Shown piece by piece: positions 26,760 through 35,553 of a DNA stretch of 64,000 nucleotides; position 1 is the stretch's first letter; the number at the start of each line of letters is the position of its first letter. Position numbers and translations under genes: made by a program. Below the pieces are notes generated by a model. That model was given only the letters and a program-made list of their open reading frames with translations, had not been told where the DNA came from and did no database searches. This DNA is from Bradyrhizobium iriomotense. Its GTDB lineage: Bacteria > Pseudomonadota > Alphaproteobacteria > Rhizobiales > Xanthobacteraceae. The stretch covers positions 270,547 through 334,546 of the forward strand of contig NZ_BSOW01000006.1 in the NCBI RefSeq assembly GCF_030160715.1, written 5' to 3'.

Positions 26760-27532
26760 TGATGGCACCCGAAATTCAAGACCCCATCATCCGCGTCCGC
26801 GACATCACCGTGCAGTTCGGTTCGACACGCGTGCTCGACGGGCTGAACCTCGACGTCAAGCGCGGCGAGATCCTCGGCTTCGTCGGCCCTTCCGGTGCCG
26901 GCAAGTCGGTGCTGACGCGGACCATCATCGGCCTCGTCTCGAAGGTCGCTGGCCGTATCGAAGTGTTCGGCGTGGATCTGGATTCGTCCAACACCTCGCA
27001 GCGCCGCGGCGTCGAACGGCGCTGGGGTGTGCTGTTTCAGCAGGGGGCGCTGTTCTCCTCGCTGACGGTGCGGCAGAACATCCAGTTTCCGATGCGCGAA
27101 TATCTGAAGGTCTCGCAGCGCCTGATGGACGAGATCACCATGGCCAAGCTCGCCATGGTGGGTCTGAAGCCGGAGGTGGCCGAGCGCTTCCCGTCGGAGC
27201 TGTCGGGCGGCATGATCAAGCGTGTCGCGCTGGCCCGTGCGCTGGCGCTCGACCCCGAGCTCGTGTTCCTGGATGAGCCGACCTCGGGCCTCGATCCGAT
27301 CGGCGCCGGCGATTTCGATGAGCTGGTGAGGACGCTCCAGCGCACTTTGGGCCTGACCGTTTTCATGGTAACGCACGACCTCGACAGCCTCTATACAGCT
27401 TGCGACCGCATCGCCGTTTTAGGGAACGGTAAGATCATTGCGGCAGGGTCGATCGCCGACATGCAGGCCTCGCAGCATCCCTGGTTGAGGCAGTATTTCC
27501 ATGGCAAGCGCGCCCGCGCGGTCATGAGCTGA
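26759..27532 (+). CDS. mlaF: MlaF-family ABC ATPase
   Basis: A 257-residue ATP-binding subunit with Walker A GPSGAGKS, signature LSGGMIKR, Walker B LVFLDEPTSGLDP and H-loop VTHD. The LSGGMIKR signature is typical of MlaF rather than nutrient importers. Its ATG overlaps the permease stop (TGATG); a second ATG follows immediately, and a GTG three bases earlier is possible. It powers lipid movement through the permease. Confidence 0.92.
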   Translation: MMAPEIQDPIIRVRDITVQFGSTRVLDGLNLDVKRGEILGFVGPSGAGKSVLTRTIIGLVSKVAGRIEVFGVDLDSSNTSQRRGVERRWGVLFQQGALFSSLTVRQNIQFPMREYLKVSQRLMDEITMAKLAMVGLKPEVAERFPSELSGGMIKRVALARALALDPELVFLDEPTSGLDPIGAGDFDELVRTLQRTLGLTVFMVTHDLDSLYTACDRIAVLGNGKIIAAGSIADMQASQHPWLRQYFHGKRARAVMS

Positions 27533-27549
27533 TGTAGCTGGAGCATTTG

Positions 27550-28434
27550 ATGGAAACGCGGGCGAATTACGTTTTGATCGGGTCCTTCACGCTGGCGGTG
27601 ATCGCCGCGGCGATCGGCTTCGTGCTGTGGTTCCAGTCGCTGCACACCACCAAGCAGCGCAGCCCCTTGCGGGTCGTGTTCGAGGGCCCGGCAGCCGGCC
27701 TGCGCAACGGCGGCAGCGTCAATTTCAATGGTATCCGGGTGGGTGAGGTGGTCTCGGTGAAGCTCGACAACCCACGTCGGGTTGTCGCACTCGCCATGGT
27801 CGAGAACAACGCCCCGATCCGCAAGGACACCCTGGTCGGCCTCGAATTCCAGGGCCTGACCGGCGTCGCCGCGATCTCGCTGAAGGGCGGCGAGGAGGCG
27901 GCCCCGCCGCCGCCGCTGGACGAGGACGGGATCCCGACGCTTACCGCCGATCCCAACAAGCTGCAGGACGTCACGGAAGCGATCCGCGGCACGCTCCAGA
28001 ACATCAACAAGCTCGTCGCCGACAACCAGGAGTCTGTGAAGAACTCGCTGAAGAATCTCGAGACGTTCACGACCTCGCTCGCGCGCAACTCCGAGCGCGT
28101 CGATGCGGTCATGGCCAAGGTCGACGGCGTCATGCTCAAGGCCGACAACCTCATGCTCGGCCTCAACACGCTGGCCGGCGGCAAGGATGGCGGCGAGCTC
28201 TTCCAGGCCGTGAAGTCGATCCGCGAGCTCGCCGATGATTTCGACAAGCGCTCCGGGGCGCTGATGTCCGATGGCCGCCGCACTCTCGGCGACATCAGCC
28301 GCGCCGTGAACAACTTTGATCGCAACCCGACCCGCGTCCTGTTCGGCGCCAGCAACAGCAGCAGCGCGCAACAGGCCCCGCCGCCCGCCGAGCCGCCGAA
28401 GCCCGCGCCCGCGAACGAGCGCAAGCGGCAGTAG
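27550..28434 (+). CDS. mlaD: MlaD-family MCE domain lipid-binding protein
   Basis: A 294-residue membrane-anchored MCE protein: one N-terminal helix (about 8-28), MCE domain over about 38-118 (FEGPAAGLRNGGSVNFNGIR, GLTGVAAISL), then a long helical region and a Pro-rich tail. It should form the periplasmic hexameric ring that receives or donates lipids. It lies 17 bases after the ATPase. No auxiliary lipoprotein or MlaC follows; a terminator hairpin closes the operon. Confidence 0.9.
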   Translation: METRANYVLIGSFTLAVIAAAIGFVLWFQSLHTTKQRSPLRVVFEGPAAGLRNGGSVNFNGIRVGEVVSVKLDNPRRVVALAMVENNAPIRKDTLVGLEFQGLTGVAAISLKGGEEAAPPPPLDEDGIPTLTADPNKLQDVTEAIRGTLQNINKLVADNQESVKNSLKNLETFTTSLARNSERVDAVMAKVDGVMLKADNLMLGLNTLAGGKDGGELFQAVKSIRELADDFDKRSGALMSDGRRTLGDISRAVNNFDRNPTRVLFGASNSSSAQQAPPPAEPPKPAPANERKRQ

Positions 28435-28459
28435 GCGCGTTGTCCACGTCTCTCTCCTC

Positions 28460-28549
28460 CGTCATTGCTGCGAGGAGCTCTTGCGACGAAGCAATGCAGA
28501 TTGTTTCTGCGAAGGCTGTCTGGATTGCTTCGCTTCGCTCGCAATGACG
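28460..28549. repeat. CGTCATTGCGAGCG palindromic repeat, degenerate copy
   Basis: The right arm TGGATTGCTTCGCTTCGCTC followed by GCAATGACG matches the family seen at 38018-38098 and 49119-49198; the left arm is diverged. Confidence 0.7.
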
Positions 28550-28615
28550 GCGCTTGTGGGGACGTCGTCTTTTCCCAATGCAGAGTAACCCTCTGGCAGG
28601 ATGACGATCCAAAAC

Positions 28616-28645
28616 GAAACGGAGCCCGCAAGGGCTCCGTTTTTC
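28616..28645. terminator. Bidirectional rho-independent terminator
   Basis: A stem ACGGAGCCC / GGGCTCCGT with a GCAA loop, flanked by a T run on the plus side and A-rich sequence on the other. It lies between the mla operon and the convergent giant gene and can end both transcripts. Confidence 0.85.
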
Positions 28646-28685
28646 TATTCGCTATTCGCCACTCACTATTTGCGAGCGTGACCGC

Positions 28686-31600
28686 TTAGCCCAACCGTCC
28701 CGCCGAGTGCGCGAGCAGGGTGTAGACCAAGCCCGTCTCCGAGGTCAGGTGGCTGCGCAGCTCCTGTGGCCCGCGGCCGTCGCGGGCGACTTCGTCGAGC
28801 AGACGCTCGAACTCCGCGATGTAGCGGTCGACCGTACCCTTGAAGTTGCGGTCGGCGCGATACTTGCGGGCGACCTCGTCAAAAGCCTTCTGGCCGGCGG
28901 GCGTGTAGAGGCGCTTGGTGAAGGCCTTGTTCTCGCCGCGCTGGTAGCGGTCCCACATCTCGGAGGCGAGGTTGCGGTCCATCAGCCGGCCGATGTCGAG
29001 CGACAGCGACTCCAGCGGATTGCCGTTGCCTTGCGGGGCCGGCGGCGGCTGTTGCGGACGACCGCGCGGTGCCTCACGGCCCGTCGGAGCCGCCGGGCCG
29101 GTATCGGCGCGGTTCAGCAGATCCGACAGCCAGCCGTCGCGGCCCTGGTCATTGTTGCCGGCGGGCGCGACCGGCGGGGCCTCGGTGCGGCGCGAGGCGG
29201 GCATGCCGAGGTCCGGCGGCGGCAGGGTCGACGCGCTGCCGGTGTCGCGCATGCGCGTCTCGGTACCGCGACCACCGCCGACGGCGGCAGCCATGATCGG
29301 CTCCTCTTGACGCGGCACGCTGGCGCGGCCCGCGGTCGTGACGTCGAGGCCGCGGCCGTGCTGGGCGACGATGCGGTTGAGCTCGGCGAGCGCCTCGATC
29401 TGGTCGACGATCACCTTGCGCATCTGCGCGGTGCTCTCGGCGGCCTCCTGCGGCATCTCGAGCACGCCGCGGCGCAGCTCGTTGCGGGTGGCCTCCAGCT
29501 CGTTGTGCATCTCGAACGCCATCTGCTTCATGCTGGCGACGAGGTTGCCGAACTTCTCGGCCGACTGCTTGAACATCGTGTCCGCCTCGTCGGTGGTCTG
29601 GCGGTAGATGTCGTGCATGGCGTCGATGGTCTGGCGGTGCTCCTCTTCGGAAGCCGCGCGCACCGCCTCGAACTGGCGGGTGATCGCGGCAGATCCCGCG
29701 CCGGCGGTCTCCGCCACGACGCGGGCGATGTCGCGGGCGCGCTCCTCGGCCGCGGCTAGCGATTCATCGAGCAGGCCGGTGAAGCGCGACAGCCGCTGGT
29801 CGAGATCGGCGGTACGCAGGTCGATCGTGGTGACGAGCGATTCCAGCGCCTGCTTGCGCTCGGCGAGCGAGGCGGTGGTGTTCTTGTTGCTCTGCTCGAC
29901 GACGGCCGCGGCATCGACCAGCGCCTTGCCGTGCGCGTCGAACTGGGTCGAGAGCTCGCCGAGGTCGACCAGCGCCCTGGTGGTCTTGCTGTTGAAGACG
30001 TTGAGCTGCTCTTCGAGGTTCTGCGTCGCCGCGCCGTTGCGCGCGGTGACGTCGTTCATCGCCGAGACGAAGTCGGCGACACGGGTCACCAGCGCACGCT
30101 CGAGCGAGTTGAGGTTGTCGTGCGCTCCCGTCAGCACCTCCTGGAGGAGGATGTTGCCTTCGCGCAAGCGCTCGAACAGGGCGACGGTGTCAGTGCGCAG
30201 GATCTTGCTGGTCTCCTGCATCTCGGTGACCGCCGCGATCGAAACCTGGCGCGACTGGTCGATCGCCGAGCGCGAGGCCTGCTCGAGATCGCGAAGCGAC
30301 TTGTTGACCGCGCCGGTGGCAACCTCGCTCGCCGCGTTGATGGTGCGTGCGACTTCGTTGCCATTGCCCGACATCGACTGTGAGAACGCCTGGCCGCGCG
30401 TCTCGATCGACTTCAGCGCGTCGGAGGTGACGCGGTCGATGTCGAGCGTGAGCTGGCTGGTCTTCGAGCCGATCGCGTCCACCAGCGAACCGCGCTTGGC
30501 ATCGATCATGTTCGACAGGCGGTCGGCCTGCTGCTGCACATAGGTGACGATCTCGTCGGTCTTGGCCGTCATGGCCTGGCCGAACGAGCCGCTGGCGGCG
30601 AGCACCGAGCGCTCGACGTCGGCCGAGCTCGACTTGACCCGCGAGCTCGCCTCGTTCGAGGCGGTGATCAGCGCGTTCTGGGCATTCAGCGCGCTGGTCT
30701 GGATGTCGTTGGTGGCGTTCGAGGTCGCCGTGCCGAGCGCCCGCTCGATGTCGGTCGAGATCGCGCGGATCTGGCTTGCCGCATCCGCCGACGTCGCGGT
30801 CAGCGACGACTGCGCCTCGCGTGCGCTGTTGAGGATCGCCGCCGCGGTATCGGCGCCGACCGCGGTGAGCGTCCGCTCGATATCGGACGACAGCGACTTG
30901 ATCTGGCTCGCCGCTTCCGAGGAGGCGGTGACGAGCGTTCCTTGCGCGTCGCGGACGCCGGCCGTGAGCGCCTCGATGGTGGCACCGCCGGCCATGGCCA
31001 GCGAACGCTGCATCTCGGCGGCGAGCGATTTGACCTGGCCGGTCTGCTCGGCCGAGACCGCGAGCAGGGTGCTCTGCGCGTCGCGGGCGCTGGTCGTGAT
31101 CGTCTCCGCGGTCGACTGGCCAGCCTGCGACAGCGAGCGCTGCACTTCGGCTGCGAGCGACTTCACCTGGCTCGCCGCATCCGAGGACGCGGTGACGAGG
31201 GTGTTCTGGGCCTCGCGCGCGCCGGCCGTGATGGTCTCGGCCGTCGAGGTGCCGGCCATCGAGAGCGAGCGCTGCACGTCGGAGGACAGCGCCTTGATCT
31301 GGTTCGACGTCTCGGTCGAGGCCGCGATCAGCGTGCTCTGCGCGTCGCGTGCGCCGGCGGTGATGGCCTCGGCCGTCGAGCTGCCGGCCATCGAGAGCGA
31401 ACGCTGCACGTCGGCCGTGAGCGTCTTGACGTGGTTTGCGGCATCCGAGGAGGCGGTGATGAGGGACGTCTGCACCTCGCGTGCGCCGGCGAGGATCGAG
31501 GCTGCGGTGGCCGAGCCCGCCGACGACAGGGTGCGTTCGACGTCGGCCGACAGGGACTTGATCTGGCCCGCGGCTTCGCCCGATGCGGACACCAGGGTCG

Positions 31601-34325
31601 ACTGCGCCTCGCGGGCGCTGCTCAGGATCGAGTTCGCAGCGCCCGTGCCGACGGCGGTCAATGCGCGCTCGACCTCGGACGACGTCATCTTGAGCTGTGC
31701 GTTGACGTCCGACGACACCGTCATGAGCGACTGCTGGGCAGTCCGCGCGCCGGTCTGGATGGTCTCGCTGGTGTTGACCACGAGGTTGGTCAGCGAACGC
31801 TCGGCGTCCTCGACATGCGAACGGATGGTGGTGGAGATCATCTCCGCGCGCGACATCAGGTCGTCGCTGGCCTGGCGTCCGCTGCTCTCGATGCGGCCGG
31901 CCACGGCCTCGACCCGCGAGCCGAGCAGGTCCTCGAACTGTGCAACGCGCACGTCGATGTCGTTGGCGACCGAGCCGACCTTGGTCTCGATGGCCTGGTG
32001 GATTTCCTGGAAGCGCGCGGCGACCGTGCTGGCGAGAAGCGAGCTGCGGCCGTCGATTGTCTCGGTCACGCCGGTGATGCGGCGGTCGACAGCTTCGATC
32101 GCCTGCGCGGTGCCGTCGGACAGGGTCGAGGTCAATAGCGTAAGCCGCGAGTCGACCGACTGCACCGCCTGCGCCGCCGTGTTGGTCAGCGAGAGCGTGA
32201 GCTCGGTGAAGCGCGTATCCATCGACTGGAGCGCATGCGCCGCGCCGCCCGTCAGCGACGTGGTCAGGTGCGTCAGGCGGGCGTCGATCGACTGGATCGC
32301 CTGTGTCGCGCCGTCGGTCAGCGACGCCGTGAGGTGGGTGAGGCGCGAGTCGATCGACTGGATCGCCTGCGATGCACCATCGGTCAAGGACGTCGAGAGC
32401 GCGCCGAGGCGGTTGTCGATCGTCTCGGTGACGGACTGCGCGCGCGTGTCGAACGACTGTTCGAGCGCCACGACGCGGCCGCCGAGCTGATCGTCGAAGG
32501 TCTTGATGTGGCCTTCGATCACACCGTCGAAGTTGGCGAGCTTGCTGTTGAGCGAGCCGTCGAGATTGGTGACGCGTTCGCCGAGCGTGGTTTCGAACTG
32601 CACCAGGCGCTGGTCGAGCGCCGCGGTGATCTCGCCGCCGTTCGAGGTGAGGCGGGTGTCGAAATTGTCGACGTAGGTCTTCAGCGTCTCGGCGATATCG
32701 GCCGTACGCTGGCCCATGCGCTCGACGATATCGCCGCCGAAGGTCTTCACCGTGCGGTCGAACTCGGAGATGTGGCGGGTGATCAGTGCGCCCAGCGTGC
32801 CGGAGTCGCGGGCGAACCTCTCCACGAGATCGGCGCCCTGGTTCTTCACCAGCTCGTCGAACGCGCTCATCTGGAGCGACAGCGAGTCGTGCGCGGTCTC
32901 GGTCTGGCTCACGACCTTGGCGACCAGCGTGTTGACGGTGGCGTCGAGCGCCTCGCTCGCCTTGTCGCCGCTGGTCATGATCTGGCTGGCGAGCCGGTGG
33001 CCGGCGTCGTCGATCTTGGCGGAGAGGTCGTTGCTACGCAGCTCGAGCTCGAGCAGGAGCGAGTCGGAGGAGTTCTTCAGGGAGTCGTGGACCTGCTCGG
33101 TACGCTCGGAGATGCCGTCGACGATCGCCGACGAACGCTGCTCGAACTCGCTGGTGATGCGGTCGACGCGCTCGTTCAGCATTTCGTGGACGCGGTCGGC
33201 GAGATCGACGAACTCGTCGTGGACGTGGCCGGTCTTGAAGTTGAGGCTGGTGGTCAGCCGCTCGCTGGCGTCGAGCACGGCGCGCGTGGTCTCGTTGCTG
33301 GCTTCCTCGAGGCGGTCGAGCAGGTCGCCGCCGCGCTCGCCGAGCGCGAGGATCATGTTGTCGCCGGCATTGCTCAGCGCGCCGGTGATGTGGGCGCCGC
33401 GCTCTTCCAGCGCGCCGGTGATGCTCTTGGCGACCTCGTCGACGCGCGAGGCGATCGCATCCGAGATCAGCGCGATGTCGTGGCGCAGGTCGATCTGCAC
33501 GCCGGAGATGGCGCTGCGCACCTGCTCGGCCTGGCCGACCAAATTGTCGCGCTGATGCGCGATGTCCTGGAGCAGGGCGCGGATGCGGACTTCGTTGTCG
33601 CTATAGGCGCGCTCGAGGGCGGCGACTTCGTTGGCGACCAGCGTCTCCAATTCGCCGGCGCGCGCGATCGCGCGCTCGATGCCGTCGCCCATCGCCGCGA
33701 CTTCGCGGCGGATGGCCTGGCCGACGGTGACCATCGAGTCGGAGGCCGAGCCTTCCGGCTCGGAGAAGCGGATTGCGACCTGCGCCATGGCCTGCGCGAT
33801 CATGCGCATTTCCTGGCCGCGCCAGACGAGGCTCGCCAGGAAGTAGAACAGCATGATGGGCGCGAAGAACATCGCGACGAGGCCGGCGATGACCAGCACG
33901 CCGCCGCTCTGGCCCATGGCGGCATGGATCGAGGGCAGGAAGCCGACGGTCAGCGCGGCGCAGGCCGCAAGCCAGATGCCGGCGAAGACAGTTGCGAAGG
34001 TGTAGACGCTGCGGGCAGGGCGGCCCTTCTGGAGCGCCTGGAGGAGCTGGCCGATGGTCTCGCGGTCGTCATTGGCGGCCCGGCGCGGCGTGCGCGGCTC
34101 CTCGATCGGGTCGAACACCGGCCGCTCGGTCGCGGCGGGGCGCGTCTCGAAGGTCGGCTCGTCGAACGCGGTGGGTGCCGGCGGCGGCACCGGAGGCACG
34201 TTCTCGGTTCGAACCGCAGAGGCGCGGCTGGTGTCCGCGGCCGTGTCGCTGATGTTCAGGGCTTCCTGGATTGCAGAAAGCGCAACTTCCGTGGGGTCTT
34301 TGACCTTCTTGGGAGTGTTCGCCAT
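28686..34325 (-). CDS. Giant coiled-coil membrane protein, growth-pole-ring (GPR/RgsE)-like
   Basis: An 1879-residue protein. Residues 1-95 are Pro-rich and polar; two membrane helices follow at about 100-122 and 140-165; the next ~1450 residues are almost pure alpha-helical coiled coil; a Pro/Gly-rich linker (about 1660-1780) leads to a compact C-terminal domain (SLDIGRLMDRNLASEMWDRY onward). Residues about 641-750 hold five 22-residue repeats and 864-1259 hold nine 44-residue repeats, both multiples of 11, as in apolipoprotein-like helices. Size, topology and apolipoprotein-like repeats fit the polar-growth ring protein GPR of Agrobacterium and RgsE of Sinorhizobium; orthology is inferred from architecture. 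CtrA-like motifs lie upstream. Confidence 0.75.
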   Translation of the reverse strand: MANTPKKVKDPTEVALSAIQEALNISDTAADTSRASAVRTENVPPVPPPAPTAFDEPTFETRPAATERPVFDPIEEPRTPRRAANDDRETIGQLLQALQKGRPARSVYTFATVFAGIWLAACAALTVGFLPSIHAAMGQSGGVLVIAGLVAMFFAPIMLFYFLASLVWRGQEMRMIAQAMAQVAIRFSEPEGSASDSMVTVGQAIRREVAAMGDGIERAIARAGELETLVANEVAALERAYSDNEVRIRALLQDIAHQRDNLVGQAEQVRSAISGVQIDLRHDIALISDAIASRVDEVAKSITGALEERGAHITGALSNAGDNMILALGERGGDLLDRLEEASNETTRAVLDASERLTTSLNFKTGHVHDEFVDLADRVHEMLNERVDRITSEFEQRSSAIVDGISERTEQVHDSLKNSSDSLLLELELRSNDLSAKIDDAGHRLASQIMTSGDKASEALDATVNTLVAKVVSQTETAHDSLSLQMSAFDELVKNQGADLVERFARDSGTLGALITRHISEFDRTVKTFGGDIVERMGQRTADIAETLKTYVDNFDTRLTSNGGEITAALDQRLVQFETTLGERVTNLDGSLNSKLANFDGVIEGHIKTFDDQLGGRVVALEQSFDTRAQSVTETIDNRLGALSTSLTDGASQAIQSIDSRLTHLTASLTDGATQAIQSIDARLTHLTTSLTGGAAHALQSMDTRFTELTLSLTNTAAQAVQSVDSRLTLLTSTLSDGTAQAIEAVDRRITGVTETIDGRSSLLASTVAARFQEIHQAIETKVGSVANDIDVRVAQFEDLLGSRVEAVAGRIESSGRQASDDLMSRAEMISTTIRSHVEDAERSLTNLVVNTSETIQTGARTAQQSLMTVSSDVNAQLKMTSSEVERALTAVGTGAANSILSSAREAQSTLVSASGEAAGQIKSLSADVERTLSSAGSATAASILAGAREVQTSLITASSDAANHVKTLTADVQRSLSMAGSSTAEAITAGARDAQSTLIAASTETSNQIKALSSDVQRSLSMAGTSTAETITAGAREAQNTLVTASSDAASQVKSLAAEVQRSLSQAGQSTAETITTSARDAQSTLLAVSAEQTGQVKSLAAEMQRSLAMAGGATIEALTAGVRDAQGTLVTASSEAASQIKSLSSDIERTLTAVGADTAAAILNSAREAQSSLTATSADAASQIRAISTDIERALGTATSNATNDIQTSALNAQNALITASNEASSRVKSSSADVERSVLAASGSFGQAMTAKTDEIVTYVQQQADRLSNMIDAKRGSLVDAIGSKTSQLTLDIDRVTSDALKSIETRGQAFSQSMSGNGNEVARTINAASEVATGAVNKSLRDLEQASRSAIDQSRQVSIAAVTEMQETSKILRTDTVALFERLREGNILLQEVLTGAHDNLNSLERALVTRVADFVSAMNDVTARNGAATQNLEEQLNVFNSKTTRALVDLGELSTQFDAHGKALVDAAAVVEQSNKNTTASLAERKQALESLVTTIDLRTADLDQRLSRFTGLLDESLAAAEERARDIARVVAETAGAGSAAITRQFEAVRAASEEEHRQTIDAMHDIYRQTTDEADTMFKQSAEKFGNLVASMKQMAFEMHNELEATRNELRRGVLEMPQEAAESTAQMRKVIVDQIEALAELNRIVAQHGRGLDVTTAGRASVPRQEEPIMAAAVGGGRGTETRMRDTGSASTLPPPDLGMPASRRTEAPPVAPAGNNDQGRDGWLSDLLNRADTGPAAPTGREAPRGRPQQPPPAPQGNGNPLESLSLDIGRLMDRNLASEMWDRYQRGENKAFTKRLYTPAGQKAFDEVARKYRADRNFKGTVDRYIAEFERLLDEVARDGRGPQELRSHLTSETGLVYTLLAHSAGRLG
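30549..31736 (-). repeat. Nine tandem 132-bp (44-residue) in-frame repeats
   Basis: Inside the giant gene, nine units of exactly 132 bases encode variants of Q(S/T)TLVTAS...QIKSLS..VERSLS.AG..TAE.ITAGAR(D/E)A. Phase was checked from the first Gln codon (31736) to the ninth (30680), eight units apart. There are no length changes, so the 11-residue periodicity is kept. Confidence 0.88.
32076..32405 (-). repeat. Five tandem 66-bp (22-residue) in-frame repeats
   Basis: Five units of the form (S/T)xLT.SLTDGA.QAIQSID.RL encoded in phase, half the length of the 44-residue units further downstream in the protein and again a multiple of 11 residues. Confidence 0.8.
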
Positions 34326-34503
34326 GTTCAGTCTGAGCCCTCGTTACTTGTACACGTCCCCGCGAGGCCCGCGTGTTCCGCGAGCCCACAGACCGGTTCA
34401 TGCCGCTTGCGCGAATCTAGCGCCGTCCTCCACCACGAGACGGCTTGTCCGCCAATTTCCGAAACATCCTATTGGCAGAGCGCTGCGAATGAAATGGCCG
34501 CGA

Positions 34504-34528
34504 TTAAGACAATCTTAATCATCGTTAA
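34504..34528. promoter_or_regulatory. CtrA-like motif TTAA-N7-TTAA with an extra TTAA
   Basis: TTAAGACAATCTTAA (34504-34518) fits the CtrA consensus TTAA-N7-TTAA exactly; a third TTAA(C) follows six bases later (34525-34528). It lies about 180-200 bases before the giant gene's ATG and about 200 before the Hpt gene. CtrA is the cell-cycle master regulator of alphaproteobacteria; binding here is predicted only. Confidence 0.55.
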
Positions 34529-34633
34529 CAGGATCGGGCCGTAAGGCCTTAGCAATAAATGAAATTCTCCACGGAACTCTGACGATTGCGGCAACTTTTT
34601 GTCAATGTGCGGGCGGAATTGGGTCAAACAGGC

Positions 34634-34649
34634 CTAACGTTCCGTTAAC
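34634..34649. promoter_or_regulatory. CtrA-like motif CTAA-N7-TTAAC upstream of the Hpt gene
   Basis: CTAACGTTCCGTTAAC differs from the TTAA-N7-TTAAC consensus by one base. It lies 16-31 bases before the possible GTG start at 34665 and about 76 before ATG 34725, a position suited to control of the Hpt gene. Confidence 0.5.
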
Positions 34650-34724
34650 CATTTCCATGGTTGGGTGAGGGCGAAAGCTTCGCCGCCGGACTGGCGCGTT
34701 GCCAGCGATGCCGGGGCCCGCGCC

Positions 34725-35102
34725 ATGATGCCTGATCTGCAATGGATGGACTGGATGCCCTCGCCGCCGCTTGCTCCGCTCGACCATCCCCTCGATCTCG
34801 ACCATTTGGCGCGCATGACGCTCGGGGATGCCGAGCTCGAATCCGAGGTGCTCGCAATGTTCGCGGAGCAGTCGAGCCGGCTGGTCGCGGCGATGGCGGC
34901 GCTCCCCTCGGATGCATCCGCGCTGGCGCACAAGCTGAAGGGCTCGGCGCGCGGAATCGGCGCCTTTGCGGTGGCGGATGCAGCCGCTGAGCTCGAATGC
35001 GCGATCCGGACCGGCGACAACCCGATCCGCGCCTTCGCCGTGCTGAAGGAGGCGGTCACTGACGCCCGCGAAGCGATCGAGGCGATCCTGCGCCGCGCCT
35101 GA
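34725..35102 (+). CDS. Hpt (histidine phosphotransfer) domain protein
   Basis: A single-domain phosphotransfer protein of about 125 residues. The Hpt signature ALAHKLKGSARGIGA contains the phospho-accepting histidine (His69 from this start). Helices before and after (GDAELESEVLAMFAEQSSRL and VADAAAELECAI) complete the four-helix bundle. It should relay phosphate between a hybrid histidine kinase and a response regulator. ATG 34725 is chosen because the sequence before it looks non-conserved; GTG 34665 would add 20 residues. Divergent from the giant polar protein and preceded by CtrA-like sites, so a cell-cycle link is plausible. Confidence 0.8.
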   Translation: MMPDLQWMDWMPSPPLAPLDHPLDLDHLARMTLGDAELESEVLAMFAEQSSRLVAAMAALPSDASALAHKLKGSARGIGAFAVADAAAELECAIRTGDNPIRAFAVLKEAVTDAREAIEAILRRA

Positions 35103-35223
35103 GGGCTGGTCCCCAAATCCCGCGGATTGCCGGAGGCTGGCGCACTAGCGCTGCGTCAAGCGACCCGTTATAGGACAGCCCGGACCCTCCCTCATTCCCA
35201 AGACTCCGGCAGCACGAGCACAC

Positions 35224-35544
35224 ATGGCCAAAATTCACTTTGTCGACCACAAGGGCGAAACCCGCACGGTAGAAGTCGAGAACGGCGCCACCGTGATGGA
35301 AGCCGCCATCCGCAACGCCATCCCCGGGATCGAGGCCGAATGCGGTGGCGCCTGCGCCTGCGCGACCTGCCACGTCTATGTCGACGAAGCCTGGCGCGAG
35401 AAGGTCGGCAGCCCGACGCCGATGGAAGAGGACATGCTGGACTTCGGCTTCGACGTGCGTCCGAACTCGCGCCTGTCCTGCCAGATCAAGGTGTCCGACG
35501 AGCTCGACGGGCTCGTGGTGTCGACGCCGGAACGGCAGGCCTAA
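35224..35544 (+). CDS. Adrenodoxin-type [2Fe-2S] ferredoxin
   Basis: A 106-residue ferredoxin. Cluster ligands follow the adrenodoxin/putidaredoxin pattern C-x5-C-x2-C...C: Cys40, Cys46 and Cys49 in [15 protein letters not shown] and Cys86 in RLSCQIKV; Cys44 is extra. The closing [16 protein letters not shown] is typical. Such ferredoxins feed cytochromes P450 or FeS-cluster assembly. A ferredoxin-NADP reductase gene lies 660 bases downstream and is a natural electron donor. Confidence 0.92.
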   Translation: MAKIHFVDHKGETRTVEVENGATVMEAAIRNAIPGIEAECGGACACATCHVYVDEAWREKVGSPTPMEEDMLDFGFDVRPNSRLSCQIKVSDELDGLVVSTPERQA

Positions 35545-35553
35545 CTTCCCAGT

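Larger units (their letters stand above)
34326..34724. other. Intergenic region between the divergent GPR-like and Hpt genes
   Basis: About 400 bases, with an AT-rich stretch (34490-34660) unusual for this window. It holds the two CtrA-like sites described separately. The short Hpt-frame extension from GTG 34665 might be coding. No other gene is seen. Confidence 0.5.

Noticed and set aside
30549..31736. The 132-bp tandem repeats as a CRISPR or satellite array
   Set aside because: Units are adjacent without spacers, all in frame and encode a consistent 44-residue helical motif, so they are protein repeats.
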